From: CAIWHR01 sp963708855
GTDB lineage: Bacteria; Pseudomonadota; Gammaproteobacteria; Burkholderiales; Casimicrobiaceae
NCBI GenBank assembly: GCA_963708855.1
Contig: CAVPUM010000027.1
Coordinates: 1-64,000 of the forward strand
Direction: 5' to 3'
Length of the DNA: 64,000 nt
Shown: positions 39,238 through 48,649 of the stretch, piece by piece
Layout: each line of letters starts with the position of its first letter
Position numbering within the stretch: position 1 is the first letter of the stretch
The notes under the pieces: model-generated
The model's database searches: none
Seen by the model: only the letters and a program-made list of their open reading frames with translations
What the model was told of the DNA's origin: nothing
Made by a program: the position numbers and the translations under genes

Positions 39238-40410
39238 TCAATGCGGCCGGTCGAGCATGCCGGGCTCGATCTGCAACTCCGCGAAGTCGCTGTGCGTCGG
39301 TTGCGGTTTCGCCGCGTCTTCGCTGCGCGACAGTGCCTCGACCCGGGCAGTCGGAGCGTTCTGATTGATGAGCCAGGCAAGGTTCGTGGAGGAGTCCGCG
39401 GCCGCCATCGCTTCCTCGTAGGAGACGAGCTGGTCGAGGTAGAGCCGGCACAGCGCCTGCTCGAACGTCTGCGAACCGGGGTAGAGCGATTTCTCCATCG
39501 CCTCCTTGATCTGCGTGATCTCGCCATTCTTGACGAGTTCGGCGATGAGCGAGGAATTGAGCAGGATCTCGACCGCCGGCTGGAGGCCGTTCTCCTTGTT
39601 GCGCACGAGGCGCTGCGAAACAATGGCGCGCAGGCCGATCGAAAGGTCGGACAGGAGGCCGGAGCGCGCATCGTAGGGGAACATGTTGATGATGCGCGAC
39701 AGCGCGTGGTAACTGTTGTTCGCGTGCAGCGTGGCGAGGCACAGGTGGCCGGTCAGCGTGTGCAGCAGGGCGCTCTGCATGGTTTCGCGATCGCGGATCT
39801 CGCCGATCATGATGAGGTCGGGCGCCTCGCGCAGCGCGTTGGCCAGGGCGTTCGTGTAGTTCAGCGTATCCACATTGAGCTCGCGCTGGTTGACGACGCT
39901 CTTCTTGTGCCGGAACAGGTACTCGATCGGATCCTCGACCGTCAGGATGTGGCCCGTCTTGTGCGTGTTGCGATGGTCGATCATCGCCGCCAGCGTCGTC
40001 GACTTCCCGGAGCCGGTTGCGCCGGAGATCAGCACGAGTCCCCGCTTTTCCATCACCAGATCGAGCAGAACCGGCGGCAGCTTCAGCTGCTCGAACGACG
40101 GGATGTCGCTGCGCACATAGCGGATGACCAGCGAGATCGTGCCCCGCTGGCGAAAGATGTTGATCCGGAAGTTGCCGATGCCCGGGTCGAGGTGCGACAG
40201 GTTCATCTCGAATTCGGTCTCGAACCGGCGGGCCTGGTCCTCGTCCATCATCTCGTAGGCGACACGGCGCACCGTGTCCATGTCCATTGGCTGGTTCGTC
40301 AGGGGCATGACGACGCCGTTGATCTTCATGCTGGGCGGCGCGCCGCAGGAGATGAACAGGTCCGACGCCTGGCGTTCGGCCATCAGTTTGAAGAATCGGT
40401 CGAGAAACAT
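39238..40410 (-). CDS. pilU: Type IV pilus retraction ATPase PilU
   Basis: This 390-aa secretion ATPase helps pilus retraction for twitching motility. It starts MFLDRFFKLMAERQASDLFI with GGAGGACG upstream. Walker A is ISGATGSGKSTTLAAM, the Asp box HILTVEDPIEYLF, Walker B LIMIGEIRDRETM and the His box HLCLATLHANNS. The long tail ending SSTNLAWLINQNA with further residues fits PilU better than the shorter PilT. No pilT is next to it in this window. Confidence 0.93.
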   Translation of the reverse strand: MFLDRFFKLMAERQASDLFISCGAPPSMKINGVVMPLTNQPMDMDTVRRVAYEMMDEDQARRFETEFEMNLSHLDPGIGNFRINIFRQRGTISLVIRYVRSDIPSFEQLKLPPVLLDLVMEKRGLVLISGATGSGKSTTLAAMIDHRNTHKTGHILTVEDPIEYLFRHKKSVVNQRELNVDTLNYTNALANALREAPDLIMIGEIRDRETMQSALLHTLTGHLCLATLHANNSYHALSRIINMFPYDARSGLLSDLSIGLRAIVSQRLVRNKENGLQPAVEILLNSSLIAELVKNGEITQIKEAMEKSLYPGSQTFEQALCRLYLDQLVSYEEAMAAADSSTNLAWLINQNAPTARVEALSRSEDAAKPQPTHSDFAELQIEPGMLDRPH

Positions 40411-40435
40411 CTGGAACGTCCTCCGGGCTACAATG

Positions 40436-40467
40436 GCGGCGCTGTCAGGATCGATTGTCAGCGCCGC
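40436..40467. promoter_or_regulatory. Inverted repeat upstream of pilU
   Basis: A 9-bp perfect inverted repeat (40436-40444 against 40459-40467, loop 14 bases) lies 26 bases before the pilU start in the 211-base gap shared with the divergent methylthioinosine phosphorylase gene. It could be an operator or an mRNA hairpin. No clear promoter boxes can be assigned. Confidence 0.4.
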
Positions 40468-40621
40468 ATACCCGAATGATGATGTCATGAATTGACGGGG
40501 AGTACCAGCTGACCCGTACCCCGCCGGCGTCCCCGGCGAGGACGGTGATGCGCATACAACACACGGGCTCCATTCGCCCTCACGCAGCAGCCAGCTTTCG
40601 ACCCGATTCCCGATCCGCCCC

Positions 40622-41359
40622 ATGCTCGCAATCATCGGCGGCAGCGGCCTCACCCGCCTGTCAACACTTTCCGTCGCCCACCGCGAGGTGGTGCGCACAC
40701 CCTACGGCGAGCCCTCGTCGGCGCTGCTGTTCGGCCAGATCGCCGGGCGCGACGCCGTGTTCCTCGCCCGCCACGGCCATGGCCATACCATCCCGCCGCA
40801 CCGCGTGAACTATCGGGCCAATCTGTGGACGCTGAAGAACCGCGGTGCGACTGCGATACTCGCCGTGGCCTCCGTCGGGGCCATTCGCGGGGCCGCACCC
40901 GGCGACCTCGTGCTGCCGCATCAGCTCATCGACTACACGCACGATCGCGAGTCGACCTTCTTCGACGGCGGCGATCAGCGCGTCGTGCACGTGGACTTCA
41001 CCCATCCCTATTCGCCGCCCCTGCGCGAGAAGTGCCTGTCCGCCTCGCGCACGGCCGCCATTTCCCTCGCCGACGGCGGCGTGTACGGCGCGGTGTCGGG
41101 CCCGCGTCTCGAAACGGCCGCTGAAATCGATCGCATGGACAGGGACGGCGCGACGCTCGTCGGAATGACCGGCATGCCCGAGGTCGCGCTGGCGCGCGAG
41201 CTGGAGTTGCCCTATGCGGCCATTGCGGTGGTCGTCAACCATGCGGCGGGGCGCGGCGATTCGTCGCAGCAGGTTTCGATGGAAGGCATCACGAAGGTGC
41301 TGGAGTCGGCGATGGTCAAAGTGCGCGCGCTGCTCGACCACGTCACGCCCCTGATCTGA
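40622..41359 (+). CDS. mtiP: S-methyl-5'-thioinosine phosphorylase
   Basis: This 245-aa purine nucleoside phosphorylase-family enzyme cleaves methylthioinosine with phosphate. The N-terminus MLAIIGGSGLTRLSTLSV, the phosphate loop LARHGHGHTIPPHRVNYRAN, PHQLIDYTHDRESTFF and VGMTGMPEVALARELELPYA closely match the Pseudomonas methylthioinosine phosphorylase PA3004 as I remember it. The purine-site residues differ from MTA phosphorylase proper, so 5'-methylthioadenosine activity cannot be excluded. The second enzyme of the route, mtaD, is at 50977-52285. Confidence 0.87.
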   Translation: MLAIIGGSGLTRLSTLSVAHREVVRTPYGEPSSALLFGQIAGRDAVFLARHGHGHTIPPHRVNYRANLWTLKNRGATAILAVASVGAIRGAAPGDLVLPHQLIDYTHDRESTFFDGGDQRVVHVDFTHPYSPPLREKCLSASRTAAISLADGGVYGAVSGPRLETAAEIDRMDRDGATLVGMTGMPEVALARELELPYAAIAVVVNHAAGRGDSSQQVSMEGITKVLESAMVKVRALLDHVTPLI

Positions 41360-41370
41360 CCGGGACCGGG

Positions 41371-41898
41371 ATGATCCGCGAGGTTCTGCGCATGGGCGAT
41401 CCGCGGTTGCTGCAGCGCTCGTTGCCGGTCGAGGCCTTCGGCACGCCCGAGCTCGAAGAGCTGCTGCAGGATCTTCGCGACACGATGGCCGCCAGAAGCG
41501 GTGCCGGTCTCGCCGCGCCGCAGATCGGCGTGCTGCGGCAGGTGGTCATCTTCGGCGTGGAGAGCAGCGACCGTTATCCGGACGCCGAGCCGGTGCCCTA
41601 TACGGAGCTCGTCAATCCCGTGCTGACGCCGCTATCGGACGCGATGGACGAGGATTGGGAGGGATGCCTGTCGGTCCCCGGGTTGCGGGGCGTGGTGCCG
41701 CGCTACGCGCATCTGCGCTACGAGGGGGTCGATCCGGCCGGCCGCCCGCTGCGGCGCGAAGTCACCGGATTCCATGCGCGCGTGGTCCAGCACGAATGCG
41801 ACCATCTGCTCGGCATCCTGTATCCGATGCGAATGCGCGACCTGTCCCGGTTCGGCTTCACCGAAATCCTGTTCCCCGACAGCGCGCCCGACGAATAG
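41371..41898 (+). CDS. def: Peptide deformylase
   Basis: This 175-aa metalloenzyme removes the N-formyl group from new proteins. All three motifs are present: GAGLAAPQIGV, EGCLSVPG (Cys metal ligand) and VVQHECDHLLGIL (His pair and catalytic Glu). ATG 41371 is 11 bases after the mtiP stop, so co-transcription is likely. It is not next to fmt or dprA, so it may be a second copy of the enzyme in this genome. Confidence 0.93.
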   Translation: MIREVLRMGDPRLLQRSLPVEAFGTPELEELLQDLRDTMAARSGAGLAAPQIGVLRQVVIFGVESSDRYPDAEPVPYTELVNPVLTPLSDAMDEDWEGCLSVPGLRGVVPRYAHLRYEGVDPAGRPLRREVTGFHARVVQHECDHLLGILYPMRMRDLSRFGFTEILFPDSAPDE

Positions 41899-41965
41899 GA
41901 AGCGGACAGATCTCCATCACACCTGGGGAAAAGTCGGGGTGCTGTCCTGTGTTTCAGGTCCCATT

Positions 41966-44596
41966 TCAGAGTCGCAGCTGCTCGTAGATCGCGGTTTCCA
42001 GGCGCAGCAGCGCCTGCTCGTCGTGCAGGCGCGCCCCGTCGATCAGGAACGCATCCTCCGCACGCTCGCCCAGCGTGTTGATCTTCGCGCTCACGATGTT
42101 GATGTTGGCCCGTGCCAGCGTGTAGGCGATCGTCGCCAGCAGGCCGGGCCGGTCGCCCGCGACTATCTCGAGGATGAAGTGCATACCCTGGTCGTCGGGG
42201 AAGATCCGCACCTCGGGCGTGAGCGGAAAATGCCGGAGATGCCGGCTGGCACGACCGACGGTGGGAGCCTCCAGCGGTCGCTGGTCCGTGAGCACCTGCG
42301 CCAGCTCGAATTCGACGATCTGGATGGCGTCGCGATACGACGCGTCGGGATCCGCCGGATCGTGCACCGTGAAGGTGTCGAGCGCGTAGCCATGGCGCGT
42401 GGTGTGGATCTTGGCTTCGAGGATTGACAATCCGCGGCGCCCGAAGAAGCCGCTGATTCGCGCGAACAGATCCTTCTGGTCGGGCAGGTAGACGGCGACC
42501 TGCAGCCCGACTTCGGCACGCGACAGGCGCGCCTGGACCACCGGCTTCGCACCCGCCGGGCGCCAGTGCAGATGGCGCGCGTGCCAGGCGATCTCGTCGG
42601 CGGTATGCCGCTGGAAATAGACGTTGTCCAGCTGCGCCCAGAGCCCGCGCTCGGCGCCATCCGCCACTGCGTAGAGGCGGAGCAGCCGCTGCGCTTCGCG
42701 TTGGCGGGCGAGCAGGCTGTCGGCGAGCGTGACGCCGCCCGCCGTGCCGGCGAGTCGCGCGCGGGTCGCGTGGTAAAGGTCCTCCAGCAGCTGCCCCTTC
42801 CAGGCGTTCCACACCCTGGGGCTCGTGCCGCGGATGTCGGCCACGGTCAGCAGGTACAGTGCGACCAGCCGCCGTTCGCTCCCGACGCGTTCGGCGAACG
42901 CCGCTACGACGTTCGGATCGGAGAGGTCCTGCTTTTGCGCCGTCGACGACATGGTCAGGTGCCGGGCGACCAGCCATTCGACGAGGTCGATGTCCTCGGC
43001 CGGGAGTCCGTGCGCACGGCAGAAGCGTCGCGCCTCGGCGGCGCCCAGCGCCGAGTGGTCGCCGCCGCGGCCCTTCGCAATGTCGTGGAAGAGGCCGGCG
43101 AGGTAGAGCACTTCCTTGCGCTCGAAATCGCCGATCAGCCGCGAGCACAGCGGGTACTCGTGCCCGTGCTGCGATTCCGTGAAGCGGCGCAGGTTGCGGA
43201 TGACCATCAGGCTGTGCTCGTCCACGGTATAGACGTGGAAGAGGTCGTGCTGCATCTGACCGACGATCCGGCCGAACGCCGGGACGATCTGCCCGAGGAT
43301 GCCGTAGAGATTCATCCGGCGCAGCTCGTGCGTGATGCCGCGTGGTTCGCGGAGCATCGCCAGGAATCGCGCCCGGTTCGCGGGGTCGCGCCGGAAACGC
43401 GCGTCGACGCGACGACGATTGCGCCAAAGCGAGCGCAACGTCCGCGCCGACATGCCCTTCAGCTCGGGATGACGCTGCATCGTCAGGAACGCGTCGAGCA
43501 TCGCCGCAGGGCGCGCTTCGAACAGCGACTCGTCGCGCACGTGCAGCAACTCGTCGATCGCCAGGAAATCGCCGTCGATGGCCACCGGCTCGGTCGGGAT
43601 CGGGAAGAGCCGGGCATGCAGGTTCTGCAGCAGGATGACATTGACCTGCCGCACCATTTTCGCCGCCCGGTAGTAGCGCTGCATGAGCTGCTCGCTCGCG
43701 CGGCGGGCCGGCGTGTCGGCGAGCCCGAGCTCGTGCGCGAGAGCGCTTTGCAGGTCGAACACCAGGCGATCCTCGCGCCGACCCGCGAGATAGTGGAGCC
43801 GCACGCGCAGCGCGCCTATCAGCCGCTCCTGCCGCGACACCGTACGCGCCTCCTGCAGCGTGATCAGCCCGGCTCGCGCAAGATCGCGCCATCCACGCCC
43901 GAGACCGGCGGCCCGCGCGATCCACAGCACCGTATGCAGGTCGCGCAGCCCGCCCGGGCTTTCCTTGACGTTAGGCTCGAGGTTGTAGGCGGTGTCGTGG
44001 TACTTGAGATGCCGCTGCTGCTGCTCGAGCACCTTGGCTTCGTAGAACGACGGCACGCCAATCGCCGCGGCCACGCCGTGGCCGAAGGCGCGATGCAGCC
44101 GCCGGGATCCGGCAACAAGACGGTGTTCGAGCAGGCTCGTCGTGATCGTGACATCGGCCGCCATCTCGTCGACGCACTGGGCGATCGTGCGCACGCTGTG
44201 GCCGGCCTCGAGCCCGGCATCCCACAGCACGCCGACCAGGCATTCGACGAACGCGGTGTCCGCGGCATCGGGCGCCCCGGGCAGCAGGATCAGGACATCG
44301 ACGTCGGAGTGCGGGAACAGTTGGCCCCGTCCGTAACCGCCGACGGCAACCAGCGCGGCTTCGGCAGGCGCCCCGAGGTCCGCCCAGATGCCGGCGAGCA
44401 CCCGGTCCATCAGCCGCGCGTGCCCCCGCAGGAGCCGGGACGTGTCGGCGCGCGTCCGGAACGCGGCCCGCAACGCCGCGCGACCTGCGCCGAGCTCCTC
44501 GCGCCAGTGCTGCGCGACCAGCTGCGCATCGCGGACCGGGGAGCAGGCGCCGGTGGCTCCGGCATTCATGGCGAGTGCATCCGCCAGCGGTCGCAT
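41966..44596 (-). CDS. glnD: PII uridylyltransferase/uridylyl-removing enzyme
   Basis: This 876-aa nitrogen sensor uridylylates and deuridylylates PII proteins. The nucleotidyltransferase domain has VGGYGRGQLFPHSDVDVLIL near residue 95. A central helical part is followed by the HD hydrolase domain (YLAGLFHDIAKGRGGDHS) and two C-terminal ACT domains (DLFARISGFFGRRGLSIL and GDRPGLLATIAYTLARANIN) that bind glutamine. Length is normal. ATG 44596 overlaps the map stop (ATGA), giving a map-glnD operon. Confidence 0.96.
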   Translation of the reverse strand: MRPLADALAMNAGATGACSPVRDAQLVAQHWREELGAGRAALRAAFRTRADTSRLLRGHARLMDRVLAGIWADLGAPAEAALVAVGGYGRGQLFPHSDVDVLILLPGAPDAADTAFVECLVGVLWDAGLEAGHSVRTIAQCVDEMAADVTITTSLLEHRLVAGSRRLHRAFGHGVAAAIGVPSFYEAKVLEQQQRHLKYHDTAYNLEPNVKESPGGLRDLHTVLWIARAAGLGRGWRDLARAGLITLQEARTVSRQERLIGALRVRLHYLAGRREDRLVFDLQSALAHELGLADTPARRASEQLMQRYYRAAKMVRQVNVILLQNLHARLFPIPTEPVAIDGDFLAIDELLHVRDESLFEARPAAMLDAFLTMQRHPELKGMSARTLRSLWRNRRRVDARFRRDPANRARFLAMLREPRGITHELRRMNLYGILGQIVPAFGRIVGQMQHDLFHVYTVDEHSLMVIRNLRRFTESQHGHEYPLCSRLIGDFERKEVLYLAGLFHDIAKGRGGDHSALGAAEARRFCRAHGLPAEDIDLVEWLVARHLTMSSTAQKQDLSDPNVVAAFAERVGSERRLVALYLLTVADIRGTSPRVWNAWKGQLLEDLYHATRARLAGTAGGVTLADSLLARQREAQRLLRLYAVADGAERGLWAQLDNVYFQRHTADEIAWHARHLHWRPAGAKPVVQARLSRAEVGLQVAVYLPDQKDLFARISGFFGRRGLSILEAKIHTTRHGYALDTFTVHDPADPDASYRDAIQIVEFELAQVLTDQRPLEAPTVGRASRHLRHFPLTPEVRIFPDDQGMHFILEIVAGDRPGLLATIAYTLARANINIVSAKINTLGERAEDAFLIDGARLHDEQALLRLETAIYEQLRL

Positions 44597-45387
44597 CAGG
44601 GCGCGGGCGGCGGCGCCGCTGGCGACAGGGTGAGCACCTCGTGGCCGTCGGGAGTCACCAGCACCGTGTGTTCCCACTGCGCGGACAGCGAATGGTCCGC
44701 GGTCACGATCGTCCAGCCGTCGGCGAGCGCGCGGATCGCCGCGCGCCCGGCATTGATCATCGGCTCGATGGTGAAGATCATTCCGGGCTGCAGCACGAGC
44801 CCGGTTCCGGGCCGGCCGTAGTGCACGACCTGCGGCTCCTCGTGAAATTGCCGGCCGATACCGTGCCCGCAGAACTCGCGGACCACCGAGAAATGGTGGC
44901 TTTCGGCGAACTGCTGGATCGTGTGGCCGATGTCGCCCAGCCGGGCCCCCGGCTTCACGGCACGGATGCCGCGCCACATCGCCTCGAAAGTGGCTTCCAC
45001 GAGGCGTTTCGCCTGGATCGACGGGGTGCCGACATAGAACATCCGGCTCGAATCGCCGTGCCACCCGTCCTTGATCACGGTGACGTCGATGTTGACGATG
45101 TCGCCAGGTTTCAGCTTCTTGTCGCCCGGGATGCCGTGGCAGACGACGTGGTTGACCGACGTGCAGATCGACGCCGGATAGGGCCGGTGCCCGGGGGGCG
45201 CGTAGTTGAGCGTCGCCGGCACGACGTGCTGGACATTGACCTGATAGTCATGCGCGATGCGGTCGATTTCCCCGGTGGTGATGCCAGGCTGGACATGCGG
45301 CGCCAGATAGTCGAGCAACTCCGCCGCGAGGCGACCGGCCACGCGCATCAGCGCGATGTCCTCGGCGGACTTCAGCGAGACGGACAC
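44596..45387 (-). CDS. map: Methionine aminopeptidase type I
   Basis: This 263-aa enzyme removes N-terminal methionine. The five metal ligands appear in VNIDVTVIKDG, WHGDSSRMF, CGHGIGRQFHEE, FTIEPMINAG and QWEHTVLV. The start is GTG 45387 (GTG TCC GTC TCG). It overlaps glnD at its 3' end and follows dapD by 13 bases. It works after peptide deformylase, whose gene is 3.5 kb away. Confidence 0.95.
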   Translation of the reverse strand: MSVSLKSAEDIALMRVAGRLAAELLDYLAPHVQPGITTGEIDRIAHDYQVNVQHVVPATLNYAPPGHRPYPASICTSVNHVVCHGIPGDKKLKPGDIVNIDVTVIKDGWHGDSSRMFYVGTPSIQAKRLVEATFEAMWRGIRAVKPGARLGDIGHTIQQFAESHHFSVVREFCGHGIGRQFHEEPQVVHYGRPGTGLVLQPGMIFTIEPMINAGRAAIRALADGWTIVTADHSLSAQWEHTVLVTPDGHEVLTLSPAAPPPAP

Positions 45388-45400
45388 GATCGGGGCGGGG

Positions 45401-46240
45401 TCAGGCGCGGAGCAATTCGTTGATGCTCGTCTTGGCGCGTGTTCGCGCGTCGACCTGCTTGACGATCACGGCGCAATAGAGCTGGCACCGGTTGTCCGCC
45501 GACGGGAGGCTGCCGGCGACGACGACAGACCCGGCGGGCACGCGGCCATAGGAGATCTCGTCGGTCGCGCGGTTGTAGATCTTCGTGCTCTGGCCGATGA
45601 ACACGCCCATGCCGAGCACCGCGTTCTCCTCGACGATCACGCCCTCGACCACTTCCGAGCGCGCGCCGATGAAGCAGTTGTCCTCGATGATCGTGGGGTT
45701 GGCCTGCAGCGGCTCGAGGACGCCGCCGATGCCCACACCGCCTGAGAGATGCACGTTCCTGCCGATCTGCGCGCACGAGCCCACGGTTGCCCACGTATCG
45801 ACCATCGTGCCCTCGTCGACGTACGCGCCGATGTTCACGAAGGACGGCATCAGCACGACGTTCGGCGCGATGTAGGCGCCGCGGCGCGCGACCGCCGGCG
45901 GCACGACCCTGACGCCTGCAGCGGCGAGCTGGTCGTCCGAGAGGCCGGCGAACTTGGTCGGCACCTTGTCGTAGAACGCGAACGGCTCGGCGCTGCCTGC
46001 GCGGCGCTCGAAACGCATGGCGCCGGTTTCGGCGAGTCGGAACGAGAGCAGCACGGCCTTCTTGATCCATTGGCGCGTCGTCCAGGCACCGTCGATCTTC
46101 TCGGCGACGCGCAACCGGCCGGCGTCGAGGCTGGCGATCACCTGCCCGACGGCGTCGCGCACGGCGGCGGGCGCGCTTTGCGCAGAGAGCGTCGAGCGCG
46201 TTTCCCATGCGGTGTCGATCACGTGCTCGAGGTCGGTCAT
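45401..46240 (-). CDS. dapD: Tetrahydrodipicolinate N-succinyltransferase
   Basis: This 279-aa acyltransferase uses succinyl-CoA to open the succinylated route to diaminopimelate. The helical N-terminus (VIDTAWETRSTLSAQSA) precedes a left-handed beta-helix of hexapeptide repeats (FVNIGAYVDEGTMVDTWATV, VHLSGGVGIGGVLEPLQ, VVEGVIVEENAVLGMGVFIG). ATG 46240 gives the normal length. It lies upstream of map-glnD, with dapC further upstream across one transporter gene. Confidence 0.95.
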   Translation of the reverse strand: MTDLEHVIDTAWETRSTLSAQSAPAAVRDAVGQVIASLDAGRLRVAEKIDGAWTTRQWIKKAVLLSFRLAETGAMRFERRAGSAEPFAFYDKVPTKFAGLSDDQLAAAGVRVVPPAVARRGAYIAPNVVLMPSFVNIGAYVDEGTMVDTWATVGSCAQIGRNVHLSGGVGIGGVLEPLQANPTIIEDNCFIGARSEVVEGVIVEENAVLGMGVFIGQSTKIYNRATDEISYGRVPAGSVVVAGSLPSADNRCQLYCAVIVKQVDARTRAKTSINELLRA

Positions 46241-46269
46241 GGCGAAGAGGTCGGGCGAAAGGGGCGATT

Positions 46270-47241
46270 TTACCTCGACCGCATGCTTTCCTGCGACCCG
46301 GTGTCGGCGTTGCCGGCCAGCGCGCGACGATATAGGGGCTCCAGCAGCGCCGGCAGGATGTACATCGGCAGCTGGGCGAGCGCGAAGAAGGACGTGACCT
46401 CGACACTGGCGTGCCCCGACAGCGCGACCAGCACGAGGCCCATGTTGCAGTTGCCCGAAACGAGGCCCGCGGTGAGCGCCGTGGCGGCGCCATGGCGGCG
46501 AAACGCGAGCCAGCCCGCAGCCTGTAACGCGATGTTGAAAAGGAAAGCCAGCACGGTCGCGAGCGCTGCGTACCACGGCCGTGCAAGCGCAAACGCGGTG
46601 ACGCCATCCATGATGGCAACGGCGAAGACGACGAGATTCACGACGGCAAGCCCGTCGATGAGGTCGCGCCTTGCTTCGAGTGCGGGCGGGCTCACCATGC
46701 GCCGAACGACCCAGGCGGCGAGGAAGGCGCCACCGACCATCGCCGCGAGGCGTCCCATGAAGGCGGGCAGGCTGATCGCGAGCTCGAGGTCCAGCAGGGC
46801 CAGCGCCACCGGCGGCAGCGTGAACGGCACGAGTGCCGTTGCGAAGACAACCGCAACCACGGCGAGCGTGGCGTCGAGCCCGACGAAGAGCGCGATCGCG
46901 ACGCTCGACACGATGGGCGAGGAAGCCGACATCAGGATCAGCGCCTCGCGCAGGCCGGCGGGAAGGCCCAGCGCCAGCGCAGGGGTCGTGAGCGACCAGA
47001 CGAGCAGCGGCGACACGCCGAGGATCCAGACGACGAGTGCCGCGACGAGGCCTGCGCGGCGCCGGCTGACGGCGATGGCGGACCAGTCGAGCCGGATCAA
47101 CGCCAACGTCAGCGGTATCACCAGCGCAGGCAGAAGCAGGGGTTTGGCCAGTGCCGCGAGCGGTGGAACGAGGAATCCGATCAGGACGCCGCCGGCCATG
47201 AACTTCGTGGCGTGGCGGCCGACGAAGGCCACCGGGCGCAC
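46270..47241 (-). CDS. BASS-like (bile acid:sodium symporter fold) transporter
   Basis: This 323-aa membrane protein has about nine or ten hydrophobic segments, such as LLLPALVIPLTLALIRL, LVAALVVWILGVSPLLVW, VVFATALVPFTLPPVALALL and FLFNIALQAAGWLAF. The repeated halves and the SGNCNMGLVLVAL stretch fit the BASS/arsenite-efflux fold. GTG 47241 or ATG 47199 may be the start. Substrate unknown. It sits between dapD and dapC without visible functional link. Confidence 0.7.
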   Translation of the reverse strand: MRPVAFVGRHATKFMAGGVLIGFLVPPLAALAKPLLLPALVIPLTLALIRLDWSAIAVSRRRAGLVAALVVWILGVSPLLVWSLTTPALALGLPAGLREALILMSASSPIVSSVAIALFVGLDATLAVVAVVFATALVPFTLPPVALALLDLELAISLPAFMGRLAAMVGGAFLAAWVVRRMVSPPALEARRDLIDGLAVVNLVVFAVAIMDGVTAFALARPWYAALATVLAFLFNIALQAAGWLAFRRHGAATALTAGLVSGNCNMGLVLVALSGHASVEVTSFFALAQLPMYILPALLEPLYRRALAGNADTGSQESMRSR

Positions 47242-47297
47242 CGTCTTACCGCCTGCGCACGGGTATGGCGGACCGAGAGGGCCGCACGCCGGTCCCC

Positions 47298-48492
47298 TCA
47301 GCGCGAACGGGCGAACGTCACGATGCGCTCCACGGCCTCGGCACAGTCGTCGCGGTGCGCGACGAGAGCGAGCCGGATGTAGCCGCGGCCCGGGTTCGTC
47401 CCGTGCGCGTCGCGCGCAAGAAAACTGCCCGGGAGCACCGTCACGGCCTGCCGGACCAGCAGCTGCCGCGCGAAATCGGCATCGTCGATGGGTGTCCTCG
47501 CCCACAGGTAGAAGGCCGCATCGGGCATGGCGCAGGGCAGGACCGCCGCGAGCCTCGGTTGCAGTGCGGCGAACTTGGCCGCGTACTCGGCGCGATTGGC
47601 AAGCACGTGCGCCTCGTCGCTCCACGCGGCCATGCTCGCCGCCGCGACAGCCGGGGACATCGCCGAGCCGTGATAGGTGCGGTAGCGCAGGAACGCCTTG
47701 AGCAACGCCGCATCCCCGGCGACGTAACCGGAGCGCAGGCCGGGCGCATTCGATCGCTTCGACAGGCTGCCAAACGAGACGAGGCGTGGAAACCCGGCGC
47801 GACCCAGCGCGTGCGCTGCGGCAAGCGCCCCGAGGGGCGGTCTTGCCTCGTCGAAGTAGATTTCGGAATAGCACTCGTCGGCCGCGATCACGAAGCCGTG
47901 GCGATCCGACAGCGCGAACAGGAGCGACCACTCGGCGGCCGTCGTCACCCGGCCGGTCGGATTGTCGGGCGAGCAGACGTAGACGAGCTGGGTCCGCGCC
48001 CACACGGCGTCCGGCACCTCGCGCCAGGCCGGAGCAAAGCCGTTGGCGGCGACCGCATTGACGCAATACGGCTCGGCGCCCGCCAGCAGCGCTGCGCCCT
48101 CGTAGATCTGGTAGAACGGATTGGGCATCAGCACGGTCGCGCCCGCGCGAGCTGCCGTCGATCACCGTCTGCGCAAAGGCGAACAGCGCCTCGCGGCTCC
48201 CGAGCACCGGCAGCACCTGCGTCGCCGGATCGATGGCAACGAGCCCGTGGCGGCGAACGAGCCATGACGCGATCGCCTCCCGCAGCGCGGGCGGGCCGAT
48301 CGTCGTGGGATAATTCGCGAGTCCGGGCATGGCGGCGGCGAGGGCGTCGGTAACGAGCGCCGGCGTCGGATGCCGTGGCTCGCCGATCGACAGGCTGATC
48401 GGCGCCAGCGCCGGATTGGGCGCAACGCCGGCGAACCATTGGCGCAGCCGCTCGAAGGGGTAGGGCTGCAGGCGCGACAGGCGGGGATTCAA
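47298..48492 (-). CDS. dapC: Succinyldiaminopimelate aminotransferase, frameshifted
   Basis: This PLP enzyme makes N-succinyl-LL-diaminopimelate (about 397 aa). It begins NPRLSRLQPYPFERLRQW, typical of betaproteobacterial DapC, from a probable TTG start at 48492. Motifs are SLSIGEPRHPTP, VLPVLGSREALFAFAQ, MPNPFYQIYEGAALLAG, VYVCSPDNPTGRV, IAADECYSEIYF and the PLP-lysine loop SFGSLSKRSNAPGLRSG. The frame breaks once near 48150. It lies upstream of the transporter and dapD on the same strand. The partial gene at the window's left end is a close paralogue. Confidence 0.87.
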
Positions 48493-48649
48493 GATGACGA
48501 CGGGAGGACGGAAGCGGAAAGTATACGGGACCGGCAACGCCGCACCGAGTCGACTCGCGCGCCGGACACGCGCTCACTGGAGTACCTTCGCGCTTTGCGC
48601 TCCGGTATTCGCGCTTGGGGCGCCGGCGCGCTCATGCGGCAGGCCGCGG

